Shown: positions 1-5,712 of the stretch, piece after piece
Layout of the letters: the number at the start of each line of letters is the position of its first letter
Position numbering within the stretch: the stretch's first letter is position 1
Assembly: GCA_002382045.1 (NCBI GenBank)
Contig: DFZJ01000202.1
Span: forward strand, 1 to 6,360
Direction of reading: 5' to 3'
Origin: Syntrophaceae bacterium UBA4059
GTDB lineage: Bacteria; Desulfobacterota; Syntrophia; Syntrophales; Smithellaceae
Length of the DNA stretch: 6,360 bases
The notes under the pieces: generated by a model
What the model was told of the DNA's origin: nothing
Seen by the model: only the letters and a program-made list of their open reading frames with translations
Databases searched by the model: none
Made by a program: the position numbers and the translations under genes

Positions 1-350
1 CCGGCGCAGGCAATGGTAAAACCTGTGAATACGGTGTGTCTGCGCCCGCTGAGCCTTTCGAGCATTTCAAGCGCCTGTTTTTTATTTTTCGGTTTACCCA
101 GAATCAAACCGTCGATTACCACGATTGTATCCGCGCCCAGCACCAGGGCTTTCGGATATCGACCGGCGATCACCCCTGCTTTATCATGGGAAAGCCTTTG
201 AACGTGAGCGCGGGGGCTTTCGCCCTGGAGATAGGTTTCGTCAACATCAGCGGGAATGATTTTAAACTTCAATCCCACGGATCTCAATAGTTCTTCACGG
301 CGCGGCGAGGCGGATGCCAAGATAAATGGGGAAGATAAGGAGATGGTCAT
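1..350 (-). CDS. maf: Maf family nucleotide pyrophosphatase, 5' part only (runs off the left edge)
   Basis: The minus-strand frame opens with ATG at 350-348 and stays open to the window edge, giving the first 116 residues of a protein that in this family is usually about 190-200 residues. Visible signatures are LASASPRREELL (residues 11-22), ESPRAHVQRLSHDKA (44-58), GADTIVVIDG (72-81), LGKP (84-87) and an LSGRRHTVFTGF block (100-111). These are the nucleotide-binding and catalytic regions of Maf/HAM1-like house-cleaning enzymes, which hydrolyse (d)NTPs to the monophosphate and pyrophosphate in the cytoplasm. The SASPRR and GADTIVV forms look more like the dTTP/UTP-cleaving YhdE type than the m7GTP-cleaving YceF type; that subfamily call is inference. 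The start is preceded only by a weak purine stretch (AGAAAG), but no alternative start lies just upstream and the N-terminus matches the family. It is divergent from the selenoprotein gene, with 132 bp between the two starts. Confidence 0.95.
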   Translation of the reverse strand, partial: MTISLSSPFILASASPRREELLRSVGLKFKIIPADVDETYLQGESPRAHVQRLSHDKAGVIAGRYPKALVLGADTIVVIDGLILGKPKNKKQALEMLERLSGRRHTVFTGFTIACA

Positions 351-381
351 TAATATTTCTTTCTGTTTTCAATCTTGAGCT

Positions 382-398
382 TTTTATTCCAAATAAAA
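382..398. repeat. Short AT-rich inverted repeat in the maf/selenoprotein divergent region
   Basis: TTTTATT (382-388) and AATAAAA (392-398) are perfect 7-bp arms around CCA. The site lies between two divergent genes, about 30 bp from the maf start and 85 bp from the selenoprotein start, so it could be an operator. AT-rich arms this short also arise by chance. I could not find a convincing -35/-10 pair for either gene in 351-482. Confidence 0.3.
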
Positions 399-482
399 CA
401 TCCCCTGTCAATTGTAAATTGCCGTTGCATCTTTTAGTGACTTGGCGTAATCAGCATTCCAATTACAGATGTGGAGCTAATC

Positions 483-806
483 ATGAAGAAAATCGCGAGC
501 CTTTTTTTAATATTTATTTTCCTGATGTTGCCTGCGTTTACCGCCATAGCTTCGGAAAAAATAGTACAGCTGACCGTTCCCGGGTGTTTTTCCTGAGGGG
601 CCGGCAGAAGGATAGGGACTATCCTGAAAAAAAATGACGGCGTTAAAAAGCATCAAACACAGCAACCGAATTTCCTGATCATCGCCTTTGATGACGAACG
701 GACGAACCTTGATGCCCTCATCAAAGCATTGAACGAAGGAAAATTCCCCGTAAAGGGCAAACCGGTTTATCTGAAGGATTTTCCGGACGAGACTCAGAGC
801 AACTGA
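483..806 (+). CDS. Predicted exported HMA-domain (MerP-like) selenoprotein, UGA at 594-596 read as selenocysteine
   Basis: Start ATG at 483 has a good ribosome site (GGAG at 473-476, 6-nt spacer). Reading through the in-frame UGA gives 107 residues ending at TGA 804-806. Residues 1-23 form a signal peptide (MKK, a hydrophobic core, then A-I-A before Ser24), so the protein should be periplasmic or membrane-exposed. Residues about 27-92 follow the HMA/MerP pattern: a beta strand VQLTVPG (28-34), the motif C35-F-S-U38, a helix with ILKKNDGVKK (47-56), a strand FLIIAFDDE (64-72) and the helix LDALIKALNEGKFPV (76-90). HMA proteins bind soft metal ions through a CxxC loop, so metal binding or a redox role is plausible but inferred. 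Gly34 to Ile44 keeps the canonical 10-residue spacing, yet Cys35 and Sec38 sit two positions earlier than the usual CxxC. The alternative is a pseudogene with a nonsense mutation; the SECIS-like hairpin, the Cys partner and the intact downstream frame argue against that. The last 13 bp overlap the convergent guanylyltransferase gene. Confidence 0.85.
594..625 (+). promoter_or_regulatory. Bacterial SECIS element with its UGA codon
   Basis: The UGA codon is at 594-596. After 12 nt there is a perfect 6-bp stem, AGGATA (609-614) with TATCCT (620-625), closing the 5-nt loop GGGAC (615-619). The loop begins 18 nt after the UGA. Known bacterial SECIS elements lie within the coding region just 3' of the UGA, with an apical loop roughly 16-37 nt away and a G in the first two loop positions; this hairpin meets all of these (compare the GGUCU loop of E. 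coli fdhF, from memory). Binding by SelB is inferred. No selA, selB, selC or selD is in the window. Confidence 0.82.
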
Positions 807-1870
807 TTTTCTCCGCCGGCTTCCAGCAGGTCCACGATTTTCTTGACGTCCTGCGATTGACCTTTTTTACAGACGAGCAGGGCGTCTTTTGTTTCGACGA
901 CAATGACATCCTTCATGCCGATCAACGCCACCAGCTTTTTCGGGCTGTAAACAAGAGCATTCTCGGTGTTTTCAAAGATGGCCTGAGAGCCGCCGGTCGC
1001 GGCGTTGCCGTTTTTGTCCCTGGCGGATATTTCCCACAGCGTATCCCAGCTTCCCACGTCGCTCCAGCCGAAACTTGCCGGAATCATAAACACGTCTTTG
1101 GCTTTTTCCATGACGCCGTAATCGATCGAGATCGACGCCAGTCCTTTGTAAGTCGCTGACAGCGTTTTGGCTTCAGAGGATTTTCCCAGCGAGGCCTTGA
1201 TCGTCATCAGTCCTGAATATAAATCCGGCAAAAATCGCTCTATTTCATTTAATATCGTTGAAGCTTTCCAGATGAACATGCCGCTGTTCCAGAAGAAATT
1301 ACCGCTTTTCACAAAAGCTTCGGCCTTTTTGCGATCCGGCTTTTCACGGAAAGCTTTCACGCGCAGCAATGGCTGATCGGCAATCCGGCCGGCGGATGCG
1401 CCGCCTTCCATATAGCCGAACCCGGTGTGCGGGCTGGTGGGTTTGAGGCCCACCGTCACAAGAGCGTTTCCTTTTTCGGCAGCCTTTGCCGCAGCAGCGA
1501 TGACTTTGCGGTATTGGGCGGGATCAGCAATGCCGTGGTCGGAAGGCAGAACAATCATGACGTCGTCTTTGCATCTTTTCATAACGTGGATAGCGGCCAG
1601 ACCGATGCAGGGGGCCGTGTTCCGTCTGACCGGTTCGATGAGAATGTTTTGAACGGGAACTTCGGGGAGTTGTCTTACTAATTCCCTTGCGTGTTTTCGA
1701 CCGGTCACAATTAAAATATTTTCGGGTTGGACAAGCGGCGAGATCCGGTCAACGGTTTCCTGGATGATGGTCCGGTCGCTCGTGATGTCCAGCAGGTGTT
1801 TCGGTTTCTTCTCCCGACTCCTGGGCCAGAAGCGTGTGCCGCGTCCTCCGGCCATAATGACTGCATACAT
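794..1870 (-). CDS. manC: Mannose-1-phosphate guanylyltransferase, single-domain (GDP-mannose pyrophosphorylase)
   Basis: The enzyme joins GTP and mannose-1-phosphate to give GDP-mannose and pyrophosphate, the activated sugar for GDP-mannose, GDP-fucose and GDP-rhamnose used in lipopolysaccharide and exopolysaccharide. The 358-residue protein shows the family motifs in order: the nucleotide-binding signature MAGGRGTRFWPRSR (6-19) with PKHLL (23-27), EPVRRNTAPC (79-88), the metal-binding PSDH (109-112), TGFGYME (149-155), the sugar-phosphate-binding FREKP (174-178), WNSGMFIW (194-201), SIDYGVMEK (248-256) and WSDVGSW (269-275). It ends after the left-handed beta-helix region and lacks the C-terminal phosphomannose isomerase domain of bifunctional ManC/AlgA, so a separate isomerase is needed. 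The start at 1870 is fixed by AGGGAG 6 nt upstream and by the N-terminus. No other polysaccharide gene is adjacent. Its 3' end overlaps the selenoprotein gene tail to tail. Confidence 0.95.
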   Translation of the reverse strand: MYAVIMAGGRGTRFWPRSREKKPKHLLDITSDRTIIQETVDRISPLVQPENILIVTGRKHARELVRQLPEVPVQNILIEPVRRNTAPCIGLAAIHVMKRCKDDVMIVLPSDHGIADPAQYRKVIAAAAKAAEKGNALVTVGLKPTSPHTGFGYMEGGASAGRIADQPLLRVKAFREKPDRKKAEAFVKSGNFFWNSGMFIWKASTILNEIERFLPDLYSGLMTIKASLGKSSEAKTLSATYKGLASISIDYGVMEKAKDVFMIPASFGWSDVGSWDTLWEISARDKNGNAATGGSQAIFENTENALVYSPKKLVALIGMKDVIVVETKDALLVCKKGQSQDVKKIVDLLEAGGENQLL

Positions 1871-1890
1871 AGGTTTCTCCCTTGATGGGT

Positions 1891-1933
1891 AGGGGCGAAT
1901 AATTACCGTGTAACCTTCAGGTTATTCGTCCCT
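1891..1933. repeat. Interrupted inverted repeat, REP-like, in the guanylyltransferase leader
   Basis: AGGGGCGAATAA (1891-1902) pairs with TTATTCGTCCCT (1922-1933) over 12 positions with a single G-T wobble (1895/1929), around a 19-nt spacer. It lies just upstream of the guanylyltransferase ribosome site and between two divergent genes, so it cannot terminate either one. The AGGGGCGAATAA arm resembles, from memory, a short palindromic motif scattered through intergenic regions of many bacteria. It could equally act as a structured 5' leader for the minus-strand gene. Confidence 0.6.
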
Positions 1934-1949
1934 GCAAGATTGAACACAC

Positions 1950-1976
1950 ATAATACAATCCGGCTTGCAAATTCAA
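1950..1976 (-). promoter_or_regulatory. Candidate sigma-70-type promoter for the guanylyltransferase gene
   Basis: On the minus strand, TTGAAT (1976-1971) is followed after 15 nt by TATTAT (1955-1950), a near-consensus -10. The spacer is shorter than the optimal 17. Initiation here would give a leader of about 70 nt that includes the 1891-1933 inverted repeat. This rests on motif reading only. Confidence 0.35.
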
Positions 1977-1979
1977 GCC
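1962..1979. promoter_or_regulatory. Dyad GGCTTG-N6-CAAGCC, candidate operator
   Basis: GGCTTG (1962-1967) and CAAGCC (1974-1979) are perfect 6-bp inverted arms around CAAATT. The dyad overlaps the -35 regions of the candidate promoters on both strands, a position where a dimeric regulator could control both divergent genes. No regulator gene is nearby and the function is inference. Confidence 0.3.
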
Positions 1980-1993
1980 CGAAAAGCTAAATA
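1965..1993 (+). promoter_or_regulatory. Candidate promoter for the RlmI-type gene
   Basis: TTGCAA (1965-1970) is followed after exactly 17 nt by TAAATA (1988-1993). With normal spacing, transcription would begin at about 2000, next to the ATG at 2001, giving a leaderless or nearly leaderless mRNA. That fits the absence of a Shine-Dalgarno sequence before this gene, but each hexamer is only a partial match to consensus. Confidence 0.3.
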
Positions 1994-2000
1994 AACCATT

Positions 2001-3191
2001 ATGACAAAAATAAATTATCCGGAGATTACCTTGAAAAACGGCAGGGAGGCGTCACTTCTGCGCGGGCACCCGTGGTTATTTTCCGGCGCGATTGCCGGGA
2101 TGAAGGGGCAACCATCCGACGGGGATATCGTGCTGGCGAAGGATTCCAGAGGTCAACCGCTGGCTTTGGGATTTTTCAACGGCCGTACGGATATCTCTTT
2201 TCGTGTTTTAACTCGGGATTGCAATCAGGCGGTTGACGCGGCTTTCTGGAATGAGCGTGTGCAGGCGGCATTAGAGTTGCGCCGGAGACTGGTGAACGCG
2301 AAGACCAACGCCTATCGCCTGATGAATGCCGAAGGCGACGGATGTCCCGGGCTGATTGTGGATGTCTATGACGATACGCAGGTCATCTCCGTCACCACGG
2401 CCGGTATGGAAAAGCAAAAACAAAATATTCTGGATGCCTTGATTGCCCATCTGAAGCCTGCCAGAATCTATGAACAGAGCGCGGGACGTTCCCGCGGTCT
2501 GGAGGGGCTGCAGGATAGCCGGGGATTTATCTATGGCGACGATCAGAGGGGCGCCGTGCGGATCATGGAAAACGGTTATTCGTTTGACGTGGATTTTATC
2601 GGCGGGCAGAAAACAGGTTTTTTTCTGGATCAGCGTGGCAGCAGAGAAAAACTGGGTGCGCTGTCCCGCGATAGGACTGTTTTAAACTGTTTTTGCTATA
2701 CTGGCGCGTTTTCGGTTTACGCCGCGGCAGGCGGGGCGAAAAAAGTTTTCTCTCTGGATATTTCCAAGTCCGCCTGCGCTGCCGCGTCGGAGCATTTGCG
2801 TCTCAATGGCTTATCAATGGTTGATCATCCGGTGATTGAAACGGACGTATTTCAGTATCTGCGTGATTTGCGGGAGCATTTTGATCTGATCGTTCTTGAT
2901 CCGCCGGCGTTTGCCAAAACCAAACGTGATGTGCCGAAAGCATCCCGGGGCTACAAAGAAATCAATCTGCAGGCCATGAAGCATCTGGCCCGGGGCGGGA
3001 TGCTGGCCACGTTTTCCTGCTCCAATTTTATTGAAGAAGATTTGTTTTACAAAATCGTGCAGGGGGCGGCGCGCGATGCGCAGAGCGACTTGCAGTTACT
3101 GGATAGATTTTCGGCCGGGCCGGATCATCCCCTGGCCCTCGGTCATCCCGAAGGCCGGTATCTCAAAGGGCTGCTGGTAAGGAAATTATAA
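2001..3191 (+). CDS. rlmI: RlmI-type 23S rRNA cytosine-C5 methyltransferase
   Basis: This 396-residue cytoplasmic enzyme should transfer a methyl group from SAM to C5 of a cytosine in 23S rRNA (C1962 in E. coli RlmI, itself 396 residues). Residues 1 to about 75 form the N-terminal PUA domain, with the RGHPWLFSGAI signature (21-31). A linker region leads to the Rossmann methyltransferase domain: GGQKTGFFLDQR (201-212), SAM-binding motif I LNCFCYTGAFS (228-238), the acidic end of strand 2 at Asp253 (SLDIS), motif IV LDPPAF (299-304), SRGYKEIN (315-322) and TFSCSN (337-342), whose Cys340 is the likely nucleophile. The C-terminal GRYLKGLLVRKL is typical of the family. No clear Shine-Dalgarno precedes the ATG, but the N-terminus matches the family and the next Met (34) would cut into the PUA domain. 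The exact target base is inferred. The gene ends 26 bp from the convergent rhomboid gene. Confidence 0.93.
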   Translation: MTKINYPEITLKNGREASLLRGHPWLFSGAIAGMKGQPSDGDIVLAKDSRGQPLALGFFNGRTDISFRVLTRDCNQAVDAAFWNERVQAALELRRRLVNAKTNAYRLMNAEGDGCPGLIVDVYDDTQVISVTTAGMEKQKQNILDALIAHLKPARIYEQSAGRSRGLEGLQDSRGFIYGDDQRGAVRIMENGYSFDVDFIGGQKTGFFLDQRGSREKLGALSRDRTVLNCFCYTGAFSVYAAAGGAKKVFSLDISKSACAAASEHLRLNGLSMVDHPVIETDVFQYLRDLREHFDLIVLDPPAFAKTKRDVPKASRGYKEINLQAMKHLARGGMLATFSCSNFIEEDLFYKIVQGAARDAQSDLQLLDRFSAGPDHPLALGHPEGRYLKGLLVRKL

Positions 3192-3217
3192 ATGCCGGTT
3201 TTTTGTTTCGTCATTCT

Positions 3218-4060
3218 TTACGCCGCGAATTTACCAAACACAGAAGAGACGATTGCCCAGATTAAAACCCCGGCAGTGATCAACATGCAGGCGTAGGCGA
3301 GTATTTTACTCCAGGCGCTCTCGGGATTCCGGTCGTTGTAGCCCATCAGATACGCGATCAGCCATCCCGACAAAAGACCGCCGCCGTGGGCCCAGTTATT
3401 GATGCCGCTGAAAATGAATCCAAAGATGATCAGTCCGGCCACCCATCCCAGCGCTTGCTTGAAGATATCGTCCCCGTAAGATCCGCCGCGGCTTTTTCCG
3501 AAATAAATGACCGCGCCGATCAGTCCGCAAATTGAGGCGGATGCGCCGATGGTCAAGGGAACGGAGGCGAGCACGGAAACGGCAAAACCGGCAACACCGG
3601 CCAGAATGTAAATGTTGACGAAACGGTGAAGGCCGAATTCACGCAGCACGAAGGGGCCGAGCTGATATAACGCCATCATGTTGAAAACGATATGCAGAAT
3701 TCCGCCGTGTAAAAATGAAGCGGAAAAGAGGCTCCAGTAGTTATGATACACCAGAACAGGCATGGCGCCGCTTGCCCCCAGATTCAAAAGGCTCTGGTTG
3801 GAGGGTGACAGGAAGCCGAAAGGGCTGCCTCCCATGAAAATTCCTCGTGGATCGATCAGCAGGGATAGTGCAAAAAAAGCAATATTGACATAGATAATGG
3901 CGGTGACCGGTTCAAAAGCGAAGAGGATATTGCGAAGTTTCCCCGCGGTTGCATGCAGGCCGGGGCGGATCAACCCGCAATAAGGACAGGCCGGCTCGTC
4001 CAGACTGATCAGTTTCCGGCAATGGGGGCATAAGATTGAGTTTCGGACAGCGCTCATCAT
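3218..4060 (-). CDS. Rhomboid family intramembrane serine protease with N-terminal zinc ribbon
   Basis: The 280-residue membrane protein begins with a cytoplasmic-type zinc ribbon, CPHC (11-14) and CPYC (25-28), followed by a linker and a rhomboid core. Hydrophobic segments lie at about 51-69, 108-135, 148-168, 171-188, 203-220, 225-240 and 252-274, giving six to seven membrane passes. The core carries FLHGGILHIVFNMM (116-129; His118, His123, Asn127, the oxyanion region), the catalytic serine motif GASASICG (172-179; Ser174) and the catalytic His225 in NNWAHGGG (221-228). The Ser-His dyad predicts an active protease that cleaves transmembrane helices; the substrate is unknown. The residue after Ser174 is Ala where most members have Gly. 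GAGG precedes the tandem ATGATG, so translation may start at 4060 or 4057. The gene is convergent with rlmI and divergent from the RNA methyltransferase gene, so it is probably transcribed alone. Confidence 0.92.
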   Translation of the reverse strand: MMSAVRNSILCPHCRKLISLDEPACPYCGLIRPGLHATAGKLRNILFAFEPVTAIIYVNIAFFALSLLIDPRGIFMGGSPFGFLSPSNQSLLNLGASGAMPVLVYHNYWSLFSASFLHGGILHIVFNMMALYQLGPFVLREFGLHRFVNIYILAGVAGFAVSVLASVPLTIGASASICGLIGAVIYFGKSRGGSYGDDIFKQALGWVAGLIIFGFIFSGINNWAHGGGLLSGWLIAYLMGYNDRNPESAWSKILAYACMLITAGVLIWAIVSSVFGKFAA

Positions 4061-4089
4061 GAATTCCTCGTAATTTTGGTCAGGCGTTT

Positions 4090-4117
4090 AATTAACAACA
4101 ATCAATCGTGTTGTAAA
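4090..4117 (-). promoter_or_regulatory. Weak candidate promoter for the rhomboid gene
   Basis: On the minus strand, TTTACA (4117-4112) matches five of six -35 consensus bases and is followed after 16 nt by TTAATT (4095-4090), a poor -10. The location, 30-57 bp upstream of the start, is suitable. The support is motif reading alone. Confidence 0.2.
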
Positions 4118-4143
4118 GAAAAATACGTCCGGGTCTTGACTAG

Positions 4144-4165
4144 CTTGTCTATTGTATGAGACAGG
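4144..4165 (+). promoter_or_regulatory. Small hairpin touching the ribosome site of the RNA methyltransferase gene
   Basis: CTTGTCT (4144-4150) can pair with AGACAGG (4159-4165), 7 pairs with one G-U, across an 8-nt loop. The 3' arm includes the first bases of the AGGAGG ribosome site, so folding could reduce initiation. It is small and may be chance. Confidence 0.2.
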
Positions 4166-4171
4166 AGGCTC

Positions 4172-5326
4172 ATGCAGATCAAAGATCATTATACTTTAAA
4201 CATTGAATCCGTTGCTTTTGGCGGTCATGGCGTCGGGCGTGCCGATGGTTTTGTTATTTTTGTGCCTTTCACCGCTCCTGACGATATCGCGGAGATCGAA
4301 ATCGTTGAGCGAAAGAAAAAATTTGCCCGGGGGCGTCTACTGAAAATCATCGAACCGTCGCTGCAAAGGACCCAACCGCTTTGCCGTTATTATGGCCGGT
4401 GCGGCGGTTGCTCTTATCAGCATATCCATTACGAACATCAACTGAAAATCAAGAAAAAGCAGGTTGAAGAAGTTTTTTCCGGGATCGGGGGGATATTGCA
4501 GCCGCCAGTCTGTGAGATTATTCCTTCGCCTCAGTCTTATGCCTACAGAGGCAAGGCTCAGCTTCATGTCGCGAAAACGACTGGAGGTTTTAAGTGCGGT
4601 TTTATGGATGTTTCCGGCGGCAGAGTGGTGGATATTGAACGCTGTGAAATTATGGATGAAACCATTAATGATCAGATCCGGCAGGCCAGAACGGGGCAGA
4701 GTGCCTCATTGGACAACGCTGATTTAACATTTTGGTCCGGTTCGCCGGATCGCTCCACAGAATCCATTGTGCGTGTTGTAAAAGGCCGGGAATTTCTTGT
4801 CCCCTGCACGGGTTTTTTTCAGGCCAATTTGTATCTGACAGGCCGGATGGTAGAGGAAGTCTGTAGTTTGTCCGGCCCAAAAAAGAGGGGAACCATCATC
4901 GACGCCTGCTGTGGCTCAGGGCTTTTCTCCCTATTTCTGGCATCTTATGCAGAGCGGGTGATGGGCGTTGAAATAAATGAACAATCCATTCAGTATGCGC
5001 GCGTCAATGCCGGCAAACAGGGGATACAAAACGCGGAATTTATTTGTGGTGATATTGAAGCGGTTCTGAGAGACCGGATACGCAAGAAGGATGCCGTTGA
5101 TTTAATGGTTCTTGATCCGCCGCGTACCGGTTTGAGTCCGGAAACACTTGCCGCAATTTCCGGATTGGATGCGCCGGATATTATCTATATTTCCTGTAAT
5201 CCGGCCACGCAGGCGCGGGACGTAAAGTATTTGAGCGGGCATGGCTACCGCCTGCGGAAGCTTCAACCTCTCGATATGTTTCCACAAACGGAGCACGTTG
5301 AAACGATCGGTTTGTTGCAAAGATAG
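4172..5326 (+). CDS. TrmA/RlmD-type [4Fe-4S] RNA uracil-C5 methyltransferase
   Basis: This family uses SAM to make 5-methyluridine in RNA. The 384-residue protein has an N-terminal TRAM RNA-binding domain (about 1-60), then a cluster-binding motif C71-x5-C77-x2-C80 with the fourth ligand C158 (DIERCE), as in RlmD and RlmC; E. coli TrmA lacks it. The catalytic domain shows FFQAN (215-219), motif I IDACCGSGLFSL (243-254), GVEIN (265-269), LDPPRTGL (314-321), the nucleophile Cys342 in SCNP, and the probable general base Glu377 in HVETI. All key residues are present. It is shorter than E. coli RlmD (about 430) and close to RlmC. Targets could be 23S U1939, U747, both (RlmCD type) or tRNA U54; sequence alone does not decide. 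AGGAGG (4163-4168) lies only 3 nt before the ATG, a tight spacing, though the N-terminus fits the family. Confidence 0.93.
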   Translation: MQIKDHYTLNIESVAFGGHGVGRADGFVIFVPFTAPDDIAEIEIVERKKKFARGRLLKIIEPSLQRTQPLCRYYGRCGGCSYQHIHYEHQLKIKKKQVEEVFSGIGGILQPPVCEIIPSPQSYAYRGKAQLHVAKTTGGFKCGFMDVSGGRVVDIERCEIMDETINDQIRQARTGQSASLDNADLTFWSGSPDRSTESIVRVVKGREFLVPCTGFFQANLYLTGRMVEEVCSLSGPKKRGTIIDACCGSGLFSLFLASYAERVMGVEINEQSIQYARVNAGKQGIQNAEFICGDIEAVLRDRIRKKDAVDLMVLDPPRTGLSPETLAAISGLDAPDIIYISCNPATQARDVKYLSGHGYRLRKLQPLDMFPQTEHVETIGLLQR

Positions 5327-5449
5327 ACAAGCAGGCTTCAGTGCGGTAGGCGTCATCGGCGGTAACCCACGTCGTACGAAGGCGGCAATAAAACCGGCTG
5401 TCAGATTGTTCAGTTTTTAGATGTATTGACGCAAACTGGAGCATAAAAA

Positions 5450-5683
5450 ATGCCCCATTCATTTAATAATCATGGCAATAAAAACAAAAAATCATGGAAG
5501 CTTTTTGAGGATGGGCAACTGACGGATGAGCATCGATCTGCGATGAATGGTGCTGCAAATCCTGAAGGCGGTGCGGACAGTCCGGATGGAAGTCCGGGAA
5601 GTTCTGGATTCACCATAATACGATTTCTGAAAAATATTTATGGCTTTCCAATGAAAATATTGCTATTTTCGCGCGCAGTTTAA
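5450..5683 (+). CDS. Hypothetical small protein, uncertain
   Basis: A 77-codon frame begins with ATG at 5450 after GGAG (5438-5441) with an 8-nt spacer, and ends 29 bp before the next gene in the same direction. The product has a polar, Asn/Lys-rich start, a Gly/Ser/Pro/Asp-rich middle (residues about 38-52) and a basic-hydrophobic end (RFLKNIYGFPMKILLF, 58-73). I recognise no domain and no signal peptide. It is the only same-strand frame with a plausible ribosome site in the 386 bp between the RNA methyltransferase and the Lys-rich protein gene. The preceding 5327-5449 holds nothing I can identify. It may instead be a non-coding leader. Confidence 0.4.
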   Translation: MPHSFNNHGNKNKKSWKLFEDGQLTDEHRSAMNGAANPEGGADSPDGSPGSSGFTIIRFLKNIYGFPMKILLFSRAV

Positions 5684-5712
5684 ATTATTTTTATATTTTT
5701 GGGGAGGATAAA

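Noticed and set aside
442..469. TTGGCG (442-447) with TACAGA (464-469) as the selenoprotein promoter, or a sigma-54 site at TTGGC
   Set aside because: The sigma-70 pair would start transcription inside the ribosome site, and the GG-to-GC spacing does not fit a -24/-12 promoter.
483..596. Reading the UGA at 594-596 as a true stop (37-residue peptide or nonsense-mutated pseudogene)
   Set aside because: The downstream frame is intact, continues the HMA fold, and a SECIS-like hairpin sits at the right distance with a Cys partner at -3.
326..637. 103-codon plus-strand frame across the maf/selenoprotein gap
   Set aside because: It has no recognisable domain, lies in a different frame from the signal peptide and HMA protein, and overlaps the start of maf.
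4136..4160. TTGACT (4136-4141) with TATGAG (4155-4160) as a promoter for the RNA methyltransferase
   Set aside because: The spacer is only 13 nt, too short for a sigma-70 promoter, and the start would fall in the ribosome site.
5181..5462. 93-codon minus-strand frame over the 3' end of the RNA methyltransferase gene
   Set aside because: It mostly lies antisense to a well-supported gene and its sequence shows no family features.
5574..5612. CCGGA/TCCGG hairpin inside the small ORF as an RNA element
   Set aside because: Only a 5-bp stem with no conserved surroundings; likely a by-product of two AGTCCGG copies.
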